From: Termitomyces sp. T153
Lineage: Eukaryota > Basidiomycota > Agaricomycetes > Agaricales > Lyophyllaceae
Reading direction: 5' to 3'
Length of the DNA: 64,000 nucleotides
Assembly (NCBI GenBank): GCA_018296165.2
Contig: JACKQL020000018.1
Span: 682,001-746,000, forward strand
Both the position numbers and the translations under genes were made by a program. Of the stretch, positions 21,680 through 33,354 are shown one piece after another. Positions within the stretch are counted from its first letter, which is position 1. Each line of letters begins with the position of its first letter. The notes below the pieces were generated by a model, which worked only from the letters and a program-made list of their open reading frames with translations, ran no database searches and was not told the DNA's origin.

Positions 21680-24600
21680 AATTGAGATGACAGACACCTA
21701 GCAGACCCAAAGTGTGGTTGCCCTGCTTGACAGTGGGGCAACAGGCCTCTTCCTCAACACAGACTATGTGTAACAACACTGTCTCACCACTTGCCCCCTC
21801 TCTCATCCTATCCCTGTGTACAATGCTGATGGCATGCTCAATGAAGCTGGCTCTATTTGTTCCATGGTAGACCTGGTCCTTTGTTACCAAGACTACTCAG
21901 AGCAAGCTGCTTTTGCTGTCACTAGTTTGGGGAAGCAAGACATGATCTTGGGGTTCACCTAGTTATGGAAACATAACCCTGAGATTGACTGGACTAAGGG
22001 CAAGGTGAAGATGAGTTGCTGCCCTTGTCATTGCATGACTTGTGCCAAAGAAGCCTGTAAGGAGCATAGAGCAAAGGTTCATGAGCATGCTGCCATGTGT
22101 GCCTGTTGTGTTGGGCATCTTTCTTATACAGACCTTGACCTCCTTCCCCCCCCTCTGGCATTCTCTCATAAGAAGGCCCTCTATGAGAATGTCTGAAGTG
22201 TTGAGTGTGAACCTCAAGAGGAAGATGAATGCAAAGGGGAATATGCCAGCACTCTGGGCCCAGAGTCTTCAGACAAAAACATTGAGATAGGTGATAGGAT
22301 CTATGCTACAACCCTCTGCCCCCCCTACAGTGGCAGAGATCTGGGCCAGTCAGACCACTTCTCAGCATCTGGTCAAGGTGTTCACAGCAGATTCTTAGCC
22401 CAAGCCCTTTTGTAGCACAATTCCTGATCACCTTCATAATTTTGAGGACATATCCTCCAAAGCATCCTTTGATTCACTTCTAGAGCACAAGCAGTGGAAT
22501 CATGCAATTGAGCCAATACCAGATGCAGAACCCTCTAGCTGCAAGGTCTATTTGCTTGCACCCCATGAGCAGGATAAGCTGGACACATTTCTACAGGAGA
22601 ATCTCAGCTCTGAATGGATATGGCCCTCTAAGTCCTCAATGGCCTCCCCAGTCTTTCTCATTAAGAAGAAGGATGGGCTCTTTGTCTGGTTTGCAACTAT
22701 TGAGTCCTGAATGTGATAACAGTAAAGAATTGCTATCCCTTGCTACTTATCTCTAAACTTGTCAACAATCTTTGAGGTGCACACTACTTCACCAAGTTGG
22801 ATGTCCATCAGGGCTACAACAATGTGCACATCAAAAAAGGAGATGAGTGGAAGGCAGCATTCTGAACCAATTATAGACTTTTCAAACCTCTGGTAATGTT
22901 TTTTGGTCTGACCAATAGCCCAGCCACTTTCCAGACCATGATGAATGACATCTTCCATGATCTGATTGCAGAAGGCATTGTCTGCATGTATCTTGATGAT
23001 ATCCTCATCTACACCAAAACTTTGGAGGAACATTTCTGGGTCACATACAATGTCTTGGAATGCCTCTGCCAACACCAGCTCTATCTGAAGCCTGAGAAGT
23101 ATGAATATGAGCAGACTAAGGTGGAGTACCTAGGTTTGATCATCTCACATGGAATGGCCAAGATGGACCCCATTCAAGTGGCAGGTGTAGTGGAATGGCC
23201 TGGGCCAAGGAACAAGAAGAAAGTACAGGCCTTTCTTGGATTTGTCAACTTCTACTGGAGGTTCATACAGGATTTCTCCCACTGTGCATGTTCCCTCTTT
23301 GACCTCACTGTCAAGAACACAGCATGGCAGTAGAAGTCCTTGCAGCAAGCTGCCTTTAGTGTTCTCAAGCAAGCTGTTACTTCAAAACCTGTCCTCCTAT
23401 TCTCAGATAATGACTCTCCCTTCTGTGCTGAAGCTGATAGCTCTGACTTTGCTATGGGAGTGGTTCTTTCCCAGCAGTCAAGGGAGGATGGCAAGTGGCA
23501 TCCAGTACCTTTCTACTCCAAAAGCCTTAATGCAGTAAAATGGAACTGTGAGATCCATGACAAGAAGATGCTTGCCATCATTCAGACTCTTGAAGAATGG
23601 CAGCATTTTCTTGAGGGCACATGGCATAAGTTTGAACTCTGGACAGACCACAAGAATCTTGAGTACTTCCATATGACTCAAAAGCTAAATTGATACCAAG
23701 CTTGGTGGTCCCTGTATCCAGCCAACTTTAACTTCTCACTGCATCACAAACCTGGATAGAGCATGGGCAAACAAGATGCATTGTCTAGATAGGCTGACCA
23801 TGGCACTGTGGTAGATAACAACAATATTGTTCTCCTCAAGCCTGAGCTCTTTGCTATTTGTGCTTTAGCATGGATTGTAGTTCAACAGGATGGGAAAAAC
23901 ATCCTCAAGGACATCTGGAGAGGAAACCAAGAGGGTGCACAAGAGGATGCAGTTGCCTAGGCTGTGCAGGCCCTATGAGTTCAACAAGCAAGCAGAGTTA
24001 AGTCTGTGCATGCAGATGAGTGGGCTCTTCAGGATGGGCTTCTAACTTTCTGAGGATGCATCTACATGCCCAACATTCTAGAGTGCTGCCAGGGTATCCT
24101 GGAAGGTGGAAGATGCTGGAGCTGGTGTCTTGGAACTACTGGTGGCCTCAGATCTTTCAATATGTAGGCACCTACACTGGCACCTGCAATCTCTGTCTTC
24201 ATACCAAGCCTCATTGCCAGGACCCATGGGTCAGGTCAACCCTCTCTCTATTCCAGCTGCTCACTGCAGTGTTGCATCAGTGGATTTCATTGTTGAACTC
24301 TCTGATGCTCATCAGTACAATGCTGTGATGGTAGAGGTGGACCTCTATGGTAAATAGGCCCACTTTATTCCTACCCACGCAATGTGCTCTGCCCTAAGAG
24401 CAGCTAGCCTGTACTGGAAGAATGTCTGGAAGCTCCATGGTCTATCAGATGAGTATGTCTCTGACTGAGGCTCCTAGTTTGTGGCAGAGTTTACTCAGGA
24501 GCTGTACTGCCTGCTGGGAGTAAAGTTCCATACCACTATGGCCTATCACCATCAGTCAGATGGGATTAAGCAGGAGCTGGAATAGTATCTCCACATGTTT

Positions 24601-25290
24601 TGTATTGAGAGGCAGGATGACTGGGATGAACTCCTGACAGATGCAGAATTTGAGTACAACAACCACATTCACTCTTCCATGCAGATGACTCCATTCTTCC
24701 TGGACACTAGCAGGCCCCACATGGGATTTGAATCTTGAGCACACCTTTCAGAAAATGACTCAGTCAATGAGTTTGTGGACAAGATGAAGAGGGCACAGGA
24801 GGAGGCAAAGGCAGCATATTGGTGAAGGCAAAGGATGACATGGCATGGTACTATGACTATTGGCAGATGCCAGCTCCTGTATACAAGCCTGGAGACTGAG
24901 TGTACTTGGATAGCTCAGACATTAAGACAACAAGGCCATCACACAAGCTGTCACATTGTCACCTTGGCCCTTTCATAGTAGAGAAGAAGGGCCTCTAGCA
25001 TACCAACTTAAGCTCCTGGTAGGCCTATGCCAACTGCACCTGGTCTTTAATGTTGTCAAGCTGTTCCCAGCTCCAGAAGATCCAATCCTTGGCTGCTGCT
25101 TTAAGGCACCCCCATCACCAGTCCTGGTTAATGATGGGAAGGAGTATGAGGTGGAGGAAATTTTGGGTAGCAGAATATTCTGGGGGAAGTTGCAGTTCAA
25201 GGTGAAATGGAAGGGATATGGCATCAAGCACATTTCTTGGGAACCACAGGCCAAGGTGCATGCATCAGTGCTGATTTGAGACTTCTATCA
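21680..25290 (+). pseudogene. Chromovirus pol: protease, RT, RNase H, integrase, chromodomain; broken
   Basis: Protease near 21715-21750 shows VALLDSGATGLFLNTDYV. Reverse transcriptase (22750-23250) shows YFTKLDVHQGYNNVHIKKGD, FGLTNSPATFQTMMND and the active site YLDDILIYT. RNase H (23340-23790) has FCAEADSSDFAMG and WTDHKNLEYF, but the glutamate expected in the HDKEMLA-type motif is Lys (HDKKMLAI). Integrase (24060-24900) has VDFIVELSD and VSD but a short deletion after HHQSDG that removes the region holding the catalytic Glu. The chromodomain at 25127-25276 reads EYEVEEILGSRIFWGKLQFK and VKWKGYGIKHISWEP. At least a dozen stops interrupt the frame. Confidence 0.88.
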
Positions 25291-25394
25291 CATGCACCCC
25301 AGTGCACCAAGGCAATTCAAGGCATCTACCCCATCTCAGCAGCTGACCAAGCAATCTATAACTTTTTCTACCCAATGCATTGAGATGCCACATG

Positions 25395-25409
25395 CTAGAG
25401 GGGGGATGA
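25395..25409 (+). other. Polypurine tract of the chromovirus
   Basis: The purine-rich run GCTAGAGGGGGGATGA lies directly before the 3' LTR, the usual site for plus-strand DNA priming. Confidence 0.7.
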
Positions 25410-25828
25410 TGTCAGGGGACCTAACATGTACAGAGTATCATCTTGTTTCCTTTATTCCCAGCCAGCCTCTCACTCTCAGACTTCCATCATCTGGTCACAA
25501 GTACTCTCAATCCAGGGCTATCTGACAGTACTACTTGAGCAGTGGAATTTCTGGTTTCAGGCCATGTGACTTTGATAATGGCTTTGACAATGATGTTGGG
25601 CTCTGCACATGTACAAAATCTGATGTCATATTTCCCACAGTATTTCCCATGGTTCATTTCTGTAAATTTGCAGTCCTGGCAATTGGAATCCTCAGACTTG
25701 TTCTCTTTGGCTTTTCCTCTGCCAGGTATGTAGTTAGTTTCTGCTGGGCCACTACTGTTAATAAACCTTTGGGATTTCCCTCTGCCAGTTGTGTGATTGA
25801 GCCACAACCTCCAGATGTTGCCCTTACA
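25410..25828 (+). repeat. 3' LTR of the chromovirus
   Basis: 419 bp, TG...CA, followed by the target duplication ATCAC at 25829-25833. Confidence 0.9.
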
Positions 25829-26085
25829 ATCACCTGGTCAACCACCTTGAGGAACATGAGATCCAATAGCTCTTATGACACCATATTGCCATGCATCAAA
25901 TGAATAGCCACCATTTAGAGCAGGAAGATGGAGAACTTGAGTGCTATGTTGCATCAAATTTACAAGTGTCCTTTGAAGTATTGCTTTGAAATGGACAGCA
26001 CCAACCTTTTCTAGTTGAGATTTGATTTTTGTAAATGAAGAAGTGTACTCATAAGTTCCAATGGTTTTTGAGCATTAAGAAGAAG
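25829..26085 (-). pseudogene. 5' piece of the unidentified gene split by the gypsy insertion
   Basis: Minus-strand reading GTYEYTSSFTKIKSQLEKVG, AVHFKAILQRTLVNLMQHST, QVLHLPALNGGYSFDAWQYG, VIRAIGSHVPQGG, one stop (TGA), PGD, ending exactly at the gypsy target duplication. The frame resumes at 19563 on the other side. The family is not recognised. The boundary with the copia RNase H lies close by (about 26.09-26.17 kb). Confidence 0.5.
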
Positions 26086-26249
26086 AACAGCATCTCTTCC
26101 ACAGCAGTGATATACATCAGGTCAATGAGCAATCTGACACAATACAAGTCCTTCTGGTGTATAATATCAATGTGTTTTGATCTAGAGGTTGTCAAGTCTG
26201 AGTTTGCAATTTCAAGAGCACTTCTATTGTTGCAGAAAATTGGGAGAGG

Positions 26250-27557
26250 TCAAGGGATTGGAAGGTCTATGGTTGTTAGGAAGAATAAAATTGAAATTGC
26301 TTCACACATTGCATGGGACATTGCCATGTATTCTGCTTCTGTTGATGAGAGAGCCATAGTATGCTGTTTCACAGAGGACCACAAGACAAGACTGGAGTAG
26401 ATGAAGAAAGCAAAACCTGATACACTTCTATGAGTAGTAGCATTAGATGCCCAATTGGTGTTGACAACCCCAAAATTGGATGGTAGGAGAAGTTGAGCAG
26501 GTGGTTCAGATGAGGGATGATTGAAGGTATATTCAAGTGCATAGTCTTGAGTTCTGGAGATATGTTGTAATACTTGTTTTGCAGCAAGGAGATGTGCCTG
26601 TGTAGGATTTGAATTGAATTGGCCTAAAGACATAGCTGTGAAAGCAAGATGCAGTTGAGTACAGATGCTCAAATAGAGAATGGATCTGACAATGTGTTGA
26701 AAGTGAACTTTTATGTCTTCATTACAAACTTCAGGAATTGAGTTCAGGGGAGGATCAGGTAAATTGTGTCAGTTGCCATTCAAGGGTAGTGAAAGCAGTG
26801 CTGCATCAAGAAGATTGTACAATGTTAATAACAGAGTTTCTTTTGTTCTTGATCTCAATCCACTCATATGCCTAGATAAAGTGAAGTGGGTCCTGAGTCC
26901 TTGACTTCAAAATATCTGTTCAATTCTTCAATGATCCAATCATAAAGTGGTCTTGAGCTTGTAGTGTTTAGGCCATCATCAAGGTGAATGCAGAGTATTA
27001 TGAATAAGGCTCCATTCCTTGAGAGTCAGAATTGATGGGTGGGGAGGTGATAAGAAACATCCAAAGAAAACACCATGATCAACATTGCATCTAGTCAAAC
27101 CCAGAGACTCCAGTTTTTTGCAAAGTAGAGCATACCATTTGTGAGATGCTTGTTTCAGACCATATAAAGCATGTAAGACTCTTTTGACCTTCTTTGGATT
27201 TTCATCAGGAAAACCCAGAATCTGTTTGCAATGTATTTCATGTGTTAGCAGTGCATTCAAGAATGCAGTCTTCACATTGAAAGAGAATAATTCCAGATCA
27301 TATAGAGCAGCATAGGCAAGTGTGATTATAATACTTGTCATTTTTGCAACTGGAGCATATGTTGAACCATAGTCTTCTGGTTGTTGACTGAATCCTTGTG
27401 CAACAAGACATGCTTTTTCTTTTCCTTGGATCATTGAACCATCTGGAATTAGTTTATGTGTGTAAACCCATCTGACACCAATAGCTTTATGGCCATGAGG
27501 GAAATCAGCAGGGGCAAAAACACCTTGTTTATTTAGATTGTTGATTTTGCATTGCAT
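26250..27557 (-). pseudogene. Copia reverse transcriptase and RNase H, broken
   Basis: 27557-26979 reads HKAIGVRWVYTHKLIPDG, AQGFSQQPEDYGSTYAPVAK and motif A as FNVKTAFLNALL (expected Asp is Asn), then RVLHALYGLKQASHKWYALL. The active-site region near 26985 reads IHLDDGLNT in another frame. RNase H, 26672-26250, has HRSVSGFAFFIYSSLVLWSS and ALSSTEAEYMAMSHAMCEAI. Stops at about 26.7-26.9 kb separate the two. Confidence 0.82.
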
Positions 27558-28178
27558 AGTGGCTTGCCATATATTTGCATCACTACAATGTGTTGCTTCA
27601 TGATAGTTCTCAGGAGGTTTGTTGAGATCATATGTTTGAGGTGTTCAAAAATGCAGAGGGTCTGGTCCATGAACTGTGTATGCCTTATAATCAGCTAATA
27701 CAGGTCCTTCAAAAGAAAGAAGATCATTCTGGACTGGTGCAAAATTTGCTGTCATTAGCAGGGCATCAATATCTAGTATTGCCAAAAGACTTTGACATGG
27801 GTTGATCTTGGCTTCATGATTTGATTGAAGTCAAGTAAGACATTCATTGCATTTAATGATTTCTTCAAGATAAGCTTGACCTGCAGTTGTATAAACAATT
27901 GTGCAACAAGGATGTTCTGGGGGTGGAGAAGAGGGAGAAGAAGAAGATTTTGAAGAAGAGTTGGGGGGTGGACAGGGAGGAGAGAGGGATGATGGTGATA
28001 GAGGTATTGATGAAGCAGAAGGACAAATTGGTGATGAAGATGAAGGGGGTAATGGTGATATTGAGCATGTAGGTGATTGCAAATGAGCACAATTTGGTGT
28101 AGGTTTGAGATGACCTTGATTGTTTTCATTGAAAATGACATCTCTGGAGAAAAAGTAGTGACCATTTAGATCCCTAAC

Positions 28179-29993
28179 TCACCAGCCAATGCAATTTTTA
28201 TCATATCCCACAAAGACAGCCTTGAAACAACAAGTTTCACCTTTATTCCAAGTTTTGTGAGGGTGAAGGACAAAACATTGACAACCCCATACATGAAGAT
28301 GTGATAAATCAGGTTTTGTACCCTCCATGATTTCATATGGTGTCATTAACACAGGTAACATCAAGGTGGGAAGTTGATTATAAAGGTATTGAGCAGTGAG
28401 AATAGCATCACCAAGAAACAACAATGGTAAACCAGAGTCAGCCATAAGAGCCTGGGCAGTATCCTCAATGGTGCATATGTAATGTTCAGCCTTTCCATTC
28501 TGTTGGTGAGCATATGCAGCAATATTTTGGACAATTATGCCTTTTTCATCTAGGTATGAGCAAAGAGCACCTTGAATGAATTCTTTTGCACCATTGCATC
28601 TAACAGTGAGAACTTTGTTTCCAGACTTGAGTTTCCATTGAGCTGTCACAACCTTGAAATGATTGAAAGTCTGATCCCTAGATACAAGGAGAGAAGTACT
28701 TCCAAGATTTGAGAAATCATCTAGCAAGGAGTGAAAGTGATGCAAATGTTTATTCACAAACTGAAGAAATGGAGCACAAGAATCCATATGAATCAGATCA
28801 CATATCTTTCCTGCACAATGACCAAAATTATTATAAGGTTGAGCCAGTTGTTTTCCAACAATGTATGGTATACAGTAATCATCAGAGAAACCACTGACAT
28901 AGTCGACCCTAGATGCATAATTCTTTGTAAGAGTAGCCCTAGTGGTGTCCTGAGCAGGATGTCCAAGATGATGATGCCACAAATCTGAAGTAACAGGTAT
29001 ACAAGGGAAAGATGTAGTCGATGACATGATTGCTGGGAATGCTGTCATGATATTAGATGAAGAAGACTTAGGCAGAACAAAATCACAAAATAAGAATGAC
29101 AGTTGATTGTGAATGACTGCTTGGAGTGGTGTTCTGTTGATCTTTAAAACAGGAAAGAATAATGATGTTGATTCCCATTCAAAAATGATCTTCATGTCAT
29201 GTTTAACCATAGCGCTCATAGATAGGAGATTTATCAGTACATCAGGAGTGTGGAGACAGTCTGTAAGACAAAGAATGATATTCTTGCCACCCACATGAAC
29301 ACAAAAATGAACCTTGCCACTCACTAAAGTTTTTAGAGTTCCACAATTTGCTGTGCCAACTGGAACAGCAAGATCAGGTTGATATGTCCAGAAATGACAT
29401 TTCTTCTTTATAATATGCATTGTGCATCCTGAGTCAAGAATTGAATTGAGCCTCAGAGATATGTCTGCAACCAGTGCCTCATTGGCAGAAGCAATGAAAA
29501 CTTGATATGCTGTGATATTGGAATCAGATGGATTATGAATATAATGCGTCAAAATGATATCATTGTCTTCCTTGGCAGTAGCTAGTAGTACAGGATTACT
29601 GTCATCATAGACAAAAGGCAGTGTAGGAGAAATGGACTCTGTAGTGGATTCTGAAACTGCAATGTTGGCTTTATAACAAAGGTGAGGTGCTGTATTATTA
29701 TTGGTATTTGAGCAACATGGAACATTAGACAGTGGTTGGTAGCAACAACATATCAGAAGAAGGAGAAGTGGTAGAGGGCTTTTGTTGATTGTTCTTGTTA
29801 TTTGTAGTCCATGACTGAGTAGACATCTGGTGCTGGCAAACTTCAATATTGATATCAAAAACTTGATTGGCAAGAGTCTCAAAATCAAAAGTACTCTGAG
29901 GACCAACACTCCAGGAGCAACTAACCTCATCATGTAGTGGAGCAAAGGACTGTAGGGGTGGAATACCATCCATGAATCCCTAAATCCTATCAT
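28179..29993 (-). CDS. Copia protease-integrase reading frame, open but catalytically damaged
   Basis: 604 codons. Protease motif SILDSGCTMHIIKK near residue 190. The GAG-pre-integrase zinc motif region reads SDLWHHHLGHPAQDTTRATL. The integrase core has LIHMDSCAPF (first Asp), VRCNGAKEF where the second catalytic Asp is Asn, and HQQNGKAEHY (Glu). The C-terminal part has MTPYEIMEGTKPDLSHLHVW and FVGYDKNCIGW, usual for copia. Because the second Asp is lost, the integrase should be inactive even though the frame is open. Confidence 0.85.
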   Translation of the reverse strand: MIGFRDSWMVFHPYSPLLHYMMRLVAPGVLVLRVLLILRLLPIKFLISILKFASTRCLLSHGLQITRTINKSPLPLLLLLICCCYQPLSNVPCCSNTNNNTAPHLCYKANIAVSESTTESISPTLPFVYDDSNPVLLATAKEDNDIILTHYIHNPSDSNITAYQVFIASANEALVADISLRLNSILDSGCTMHIIKKKCHFWTYQPDLAVPVGTANCGTLKTLVSGKVHFCVHVGGKNIILCLTDCLHTPDVLINLLSMSAMVKHDMKIIFEWESTSLFFPVLKINRTPLQAVIHNQLSFLFCDFVLPKSSSSNIMTAFPAIMSSTTSFPCIPVTSDLWHHHLGHPAQDTTRATLTKNYASRVDYVSGFSDDYCIPYIVGKQLAQPYNNFGHCAGKICDLIHMDSCAPFLQFVNKHLHHFHSLLDDFSNLGSTSLLVSRDQTFNHFKVVTAQWKLKSGNKVLTVRCNGAKEFIQGALCSYLDEKGIIVQNIAAYAHQQNGKAEHYICTIEDTAQALMADSGLPLLFLGDAILTAQYLYNQLPTLMLPVLMTPYEIMEGTKPDLSHLHVWGCQCFVLHPHKTWNKGETCCFKAVFVGYDKNCIGW

Positions 29994-31291
29994 AATTTGA
30001 GAAGTCCCAATCCATCTTAGCTAGTTGATTCACAGCTGTTTGCCAGGCCTGAATGTAAGCTGGAATAGCTGTAGGTGTGCACTGCAATCAAAGAACTGAT
30101 TGACAAATTTTCTGAGCCAACACAGCACTATCAATGCTATATTGTTTCCAAAGCCAGGCAAGAAAATCACAAGCAGTTTGAGTAGGAAAATTGAATGGTC
30201 TGCTGCATGAGGGAGGGAGGCAGCTAAGAATCTCAGTTGAAAGTTTCCCAGTCAAGACATGCAAACAGATACAATCATCACACCAAAATGTCTCATATTC
30301 CTGTTCTTTGGTAAGAGTGTTGTGTGGTGGATATGGGGGAGGAACCACTATATGACAAGTTGCATCATAAAGAGTGCATGTGGCCAGTCAGACCAAGATA
30401 CTTGATCAAAGTCATTACATGAGTGTACCAGGAGCTCCAGTCTGCTGATCCTGTCATGCAAGGAATATTAGAAAGGGGAGGAAGTTTACTACTATCAAAA
30501 GAAGAACCCATAGGTTGATGAACTGGAGGATTAGGTAAATGACCAGTGGGAGGATAAATAGGAATATTGGGATGTGGAGGAATAAAAATTGGTGCTGGAG
30601 GCAAAGGTTGAAAAATCTGAGGTGCAGGAGGATGATTTGGAGGGACAAAAAGAGGAGGAGAAGGCACTAAAGGACAAGAAAATAAAGGTGGAGAAGCAGG
30701 TACCAGAACAGGGGGTGTAGTATGTTTGGAAAGGTGAAGAAACAGCAAAGGAGGTGGAAATACAGAGGGAGGACAAGAAAAACCATGTTGAATTGGAGTA
30801 GTAGGGGTAAATCTATTGCAAATAAAAGGAGAGTGAGGTAAAGGTGGAGCCACAGGAGGTGGAGTAGGAAAATGATGAAAACAATGAAAACCTGTGTCCA
30901 ATGGTGAGTGAACAGGAACCAAAACCAGCCAAACAGGAGCAGGTGGAAGTTGAGGTGGATGAATAGGTGCAGGAGCATGGAAAGTTTGCAAAGAATTATG
31001 AAAATTTGAAGGAGTAGGAGTATCAAATGAAGGAACAAAAGTATGAGAAGAATAGGTAGGTATATGTGGTCAAATATGACAGGGAAGCTTTGGTAATCAA
31101 TTATAACTATCTGAAACAAGAATAGAAGGAGAATTAAAGAAATGAGGAGGCAGATCATAATGTGGAAAAGCTGGGAGACTGGCATTACTCTGTGAATGAG
31201 TCCAAGGGAGCAGTCCTGGAGTTGGCCTAGGATGACAAGAAGATGAGTTCAGAGGACCAAAAGGATCAGCCATTGTATGAGGAGACAGCAT
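29990..31291 (-). pseudogene. Copia gag, proline-rich, broken
   Basis: 31291-31097 starts MLSPHTMADPFGPLNSSSCH. A 208-codon open stretch (30991-30365) is dominated by Pro with His, Ser and Leu, then ends with GSADWSSWYTHVMTLIKYLG, which resembles the start of a copia capsid domain (UBN2/Gag-like). 30348-30088 continues the capsid with FWCDDCICLHVLTGKLSTEI and further text to about 30000. No zinc knuckle was seen. Confidence 0.65.
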
Positions 31292-31300
31292 CTAGAAAGA

Positions 31301-31750
31301 CATGAAATCAGGAAGGAATGAACTGTACAATCAACCAAGATCAATCAAGAGACAGAAGTATAATAATGAAAAAGATTGAAAAGATAGGGATGTTGAATGA
31401 GTTGTTCAGCAGTTCAGTATGAGCATGGCAATCCAAAAAGGATGCCCATAATCTGCCAGCCCAACACTGTGAACCACTAGTGGTGACAAGAAAACACATG
31501 CCTCAGTGTCAACCACAGAGATGGAAGAACAAACTCTATTTCATACCTAGTGGAGACAAGAAAATGCACTACAGAATAGACTAAGCTATTATAGACATCA
31601 GTAGCAATCAGTCAACTTACTGCCTCAGCATTGACCACAGAGATGGAAGAACAAACTGAGGAAGTAAGAACAACAATGCAGATGTAAACTATATAATTGC
31701 ACATGACCAATGAGGAGATGAGATAAGCCTAGGCCAACATCCTTCATACA
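31301..31750. other. Copia upstream flank with a short direct repeat
   Basis: Contains a direct repeat of ACCACAGAGATGGAAGAAC at about 31512 and 31636. No LTR ends could be placed. Nothing else recognised. Confidence 0.4.
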
Positions 31751-33031
31751 GAGGAAGCTTATGTAAATGCCCTGCTTTCAGAGGCTTGAAAGCAGCCAGG
31801 TATCCCAAGCATCAGTGAAGTTGGTAAGGTTGACTAGGAAAAACACAGAGGAGGGATTGGACTGGGTAGAGATAATACAATGTTTGGCACAAAGAGCATC
31901 AATCAAGAGATGGATATAAAATGAAATATGTTCAATATGCAGACCACAGTTGCAGGTCTGTAAATCTGTATGAATAAGAGGATTGCTGTGAAAAATGAAG
32001 TCTTTTACTTGAGGTTGTGATTTAGTATCAAAACTGGCCCTAGCATCATCAGACATCCATCAATCAAAAATCTCACCCAGTGTTTCTTTCCAATAATAAT
32101 AACAAAAGCTCTGAGCAATGACAGGACAGGACTGTTCAAGATCAGGATCTGGCTGGCAGATCACTCCTACTACATCAGATAGACTGGATTGTCAGACTGC
32201 TCAACCCCAAGAAGAAGATCTGTAAATCTTGGGCTGAACAGCACACATTTGATGCAAAGCATTAACAGTGTGTACTGGATTATTGTCAAACTAAAGAAAT
32301 ATTAGGCTAGTAATGATACAATATAATGAAGCACTCACCTCAGTTGTAGACCCAATATGAAAGAAACTGGCCAAGTCATCTCTCCAATCCTGACAAATGG
32401 ACAGCTAAGCCTCTGCTGTGCCTAGTGCTGCATTCCAGGCTCAATGGGAGTGAGCTGTGAATTCAATGGGCACAGAGAGATTCTTTTTACTGAAATTTGA
32501 ATCTGAAGGATGATTTTCCTCAAGGTCAAAAATAAGAGGGTTGTGTTTTGACTGAGGCTGAAAACATAAAGTGAGAAGGTGAGATAGAAAAATCCAGAAA
32601 ACATACAGAGTGAGATGACAATTCTTGAAATACCCTTATACACTCTGCTGCCATCTCATTTGATTTGTGCTTTGGGACCACATCACATGTATCCAAAGCA
32701 TAGTGGCTTCATTGAAGGAAACATCAGAAACACCAGTAGCCTCAAAGACTGATGAAATCAGAGTATTCCAAAACCAGTATGAGATGAATGTATCATTGTT
32801 TATTTCATGCCCACTGAAATTTCATTTTTAAGAATCATCTCAAAGTTCTGTGACAAGCTCCTCAAAGTCTTTAGAAAACTGACAAGGGGAATTCATTTTC
32901 ACATTGTTCCACTTGAGGAAGGTATCACCAAGAAGATCATGTTGAAGTTGTTGATCATTTATGACCAAGGAATTTAAAAGTGAAGATTGCATGGTGAATG
33001 AAGCAGAATGAGTGAGATCAATAACAAACAT
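31751..33031 (-). pseudogene. Unidentified degenerate gene
   Basis: Minus-strand pieces: 33031-32840 (SFTMQSSLLNSLVINDQQLQ and HDLLGDTFLKWNNVKMNSPC), about 32560-32350 (NLSVPIEFTAHSH, then CQDWRDDLASFFHIGSTTE, ending at a GT donor), and 32056-31778 (CGLHIEHISFYIHLLIDALC, then FTDAWDTWLLSSL). Broken by stops, CpG-poor, family not recognised. It lies directly upstream of the copia element and may have been disrupted by it. Confidence 0.35.
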
Positions 33032-33354
33032 CAGATTTTCAAACTAATCCTAACTCTAATGAAAGCCTAAGAGGTGTTGGAGTTACAGCTCAATATAGAG
33101 AAATCCCTAACAAAGAATCCTACTACTAGCATCATCCTTTGGCACCATTGAACATCACAGGACAGATGCTCTCAAGGCTTCCTGAGAGGTCTCTTTTCAT
33201 AAATCCTCTGATAGGGCCTTGTTGATACCTGCTATCATTAGAAAATGTGAACCTGTGAGACTATCAGTGAAAGACTCAAGAATTGTGCATGACTTGCCTT
33301 TTGAGTTGCCTTTCCTGTCTAATGCTATTCATATTCAGTTCGATTTTCTCCCAA

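Larger units (their letters stand above)
19564..25828 (+). mobile_element. Complete Ty3/gypsy chromovirus with LTRs and target duplication
   Basis: LTRs at 19564-20020 and 25410-25828 both start TGTCAGGGGAC and end TACA. Both are flanked by ATCAC (19559-19563 and 25829-25833), the 5-bp target duplication. Internal order: gag, zinc knuckle, protease, reverse transcriptase, RNase H, integrase, chromodomain, then a polypurine tract just before the 3' LTR. A chromodomain after the integrase defines chromoviruses, which use it to target histone-marked chromatin. Many in-frame stops, often TGA for expected CGA or TAG for CAG/TGG, show this copy is inactive. The LTRs differ by a roughly 38-bp indel and many substitutions, so the insertion is not recent. 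Confidence 0.93.
26170..31300 (-). mobile_element. Ty1/copia retrotransposon, minus strand
   Basis: Order on the minus strand: proline-rich gag (31.29-30.0 kb), protease, GAG-pre-integrase, integrase, reverse transcriptase, RNase H, ending near 26170 after RSKHIDI. Integrase before reverse transcriptase defines Ty1/copia. LTRs were not found at either end. The 3' end is cut short where the unidentified split gene begins. The ORF holding protease and integrase is open for 604 codons (29993-28179), but catalytic residues are changed and the rest is broken. Confidence 0.88.

Noticed and set aside
27831..28165. Several overlapping low-complexity frames next to the copia integrase
   Set aside because: They arise from a repetitive GAA/GAT-rich linker between copia integrase and reverse transcriptase, not separate genes.
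30365..31185. Two or three overlapping long frames rich in Pro, Phe or Leu
   Set aside because: They are shadows of the same pyrimidine-rich copia gag region. Only the proline-rich frame leads into capsid-like text.
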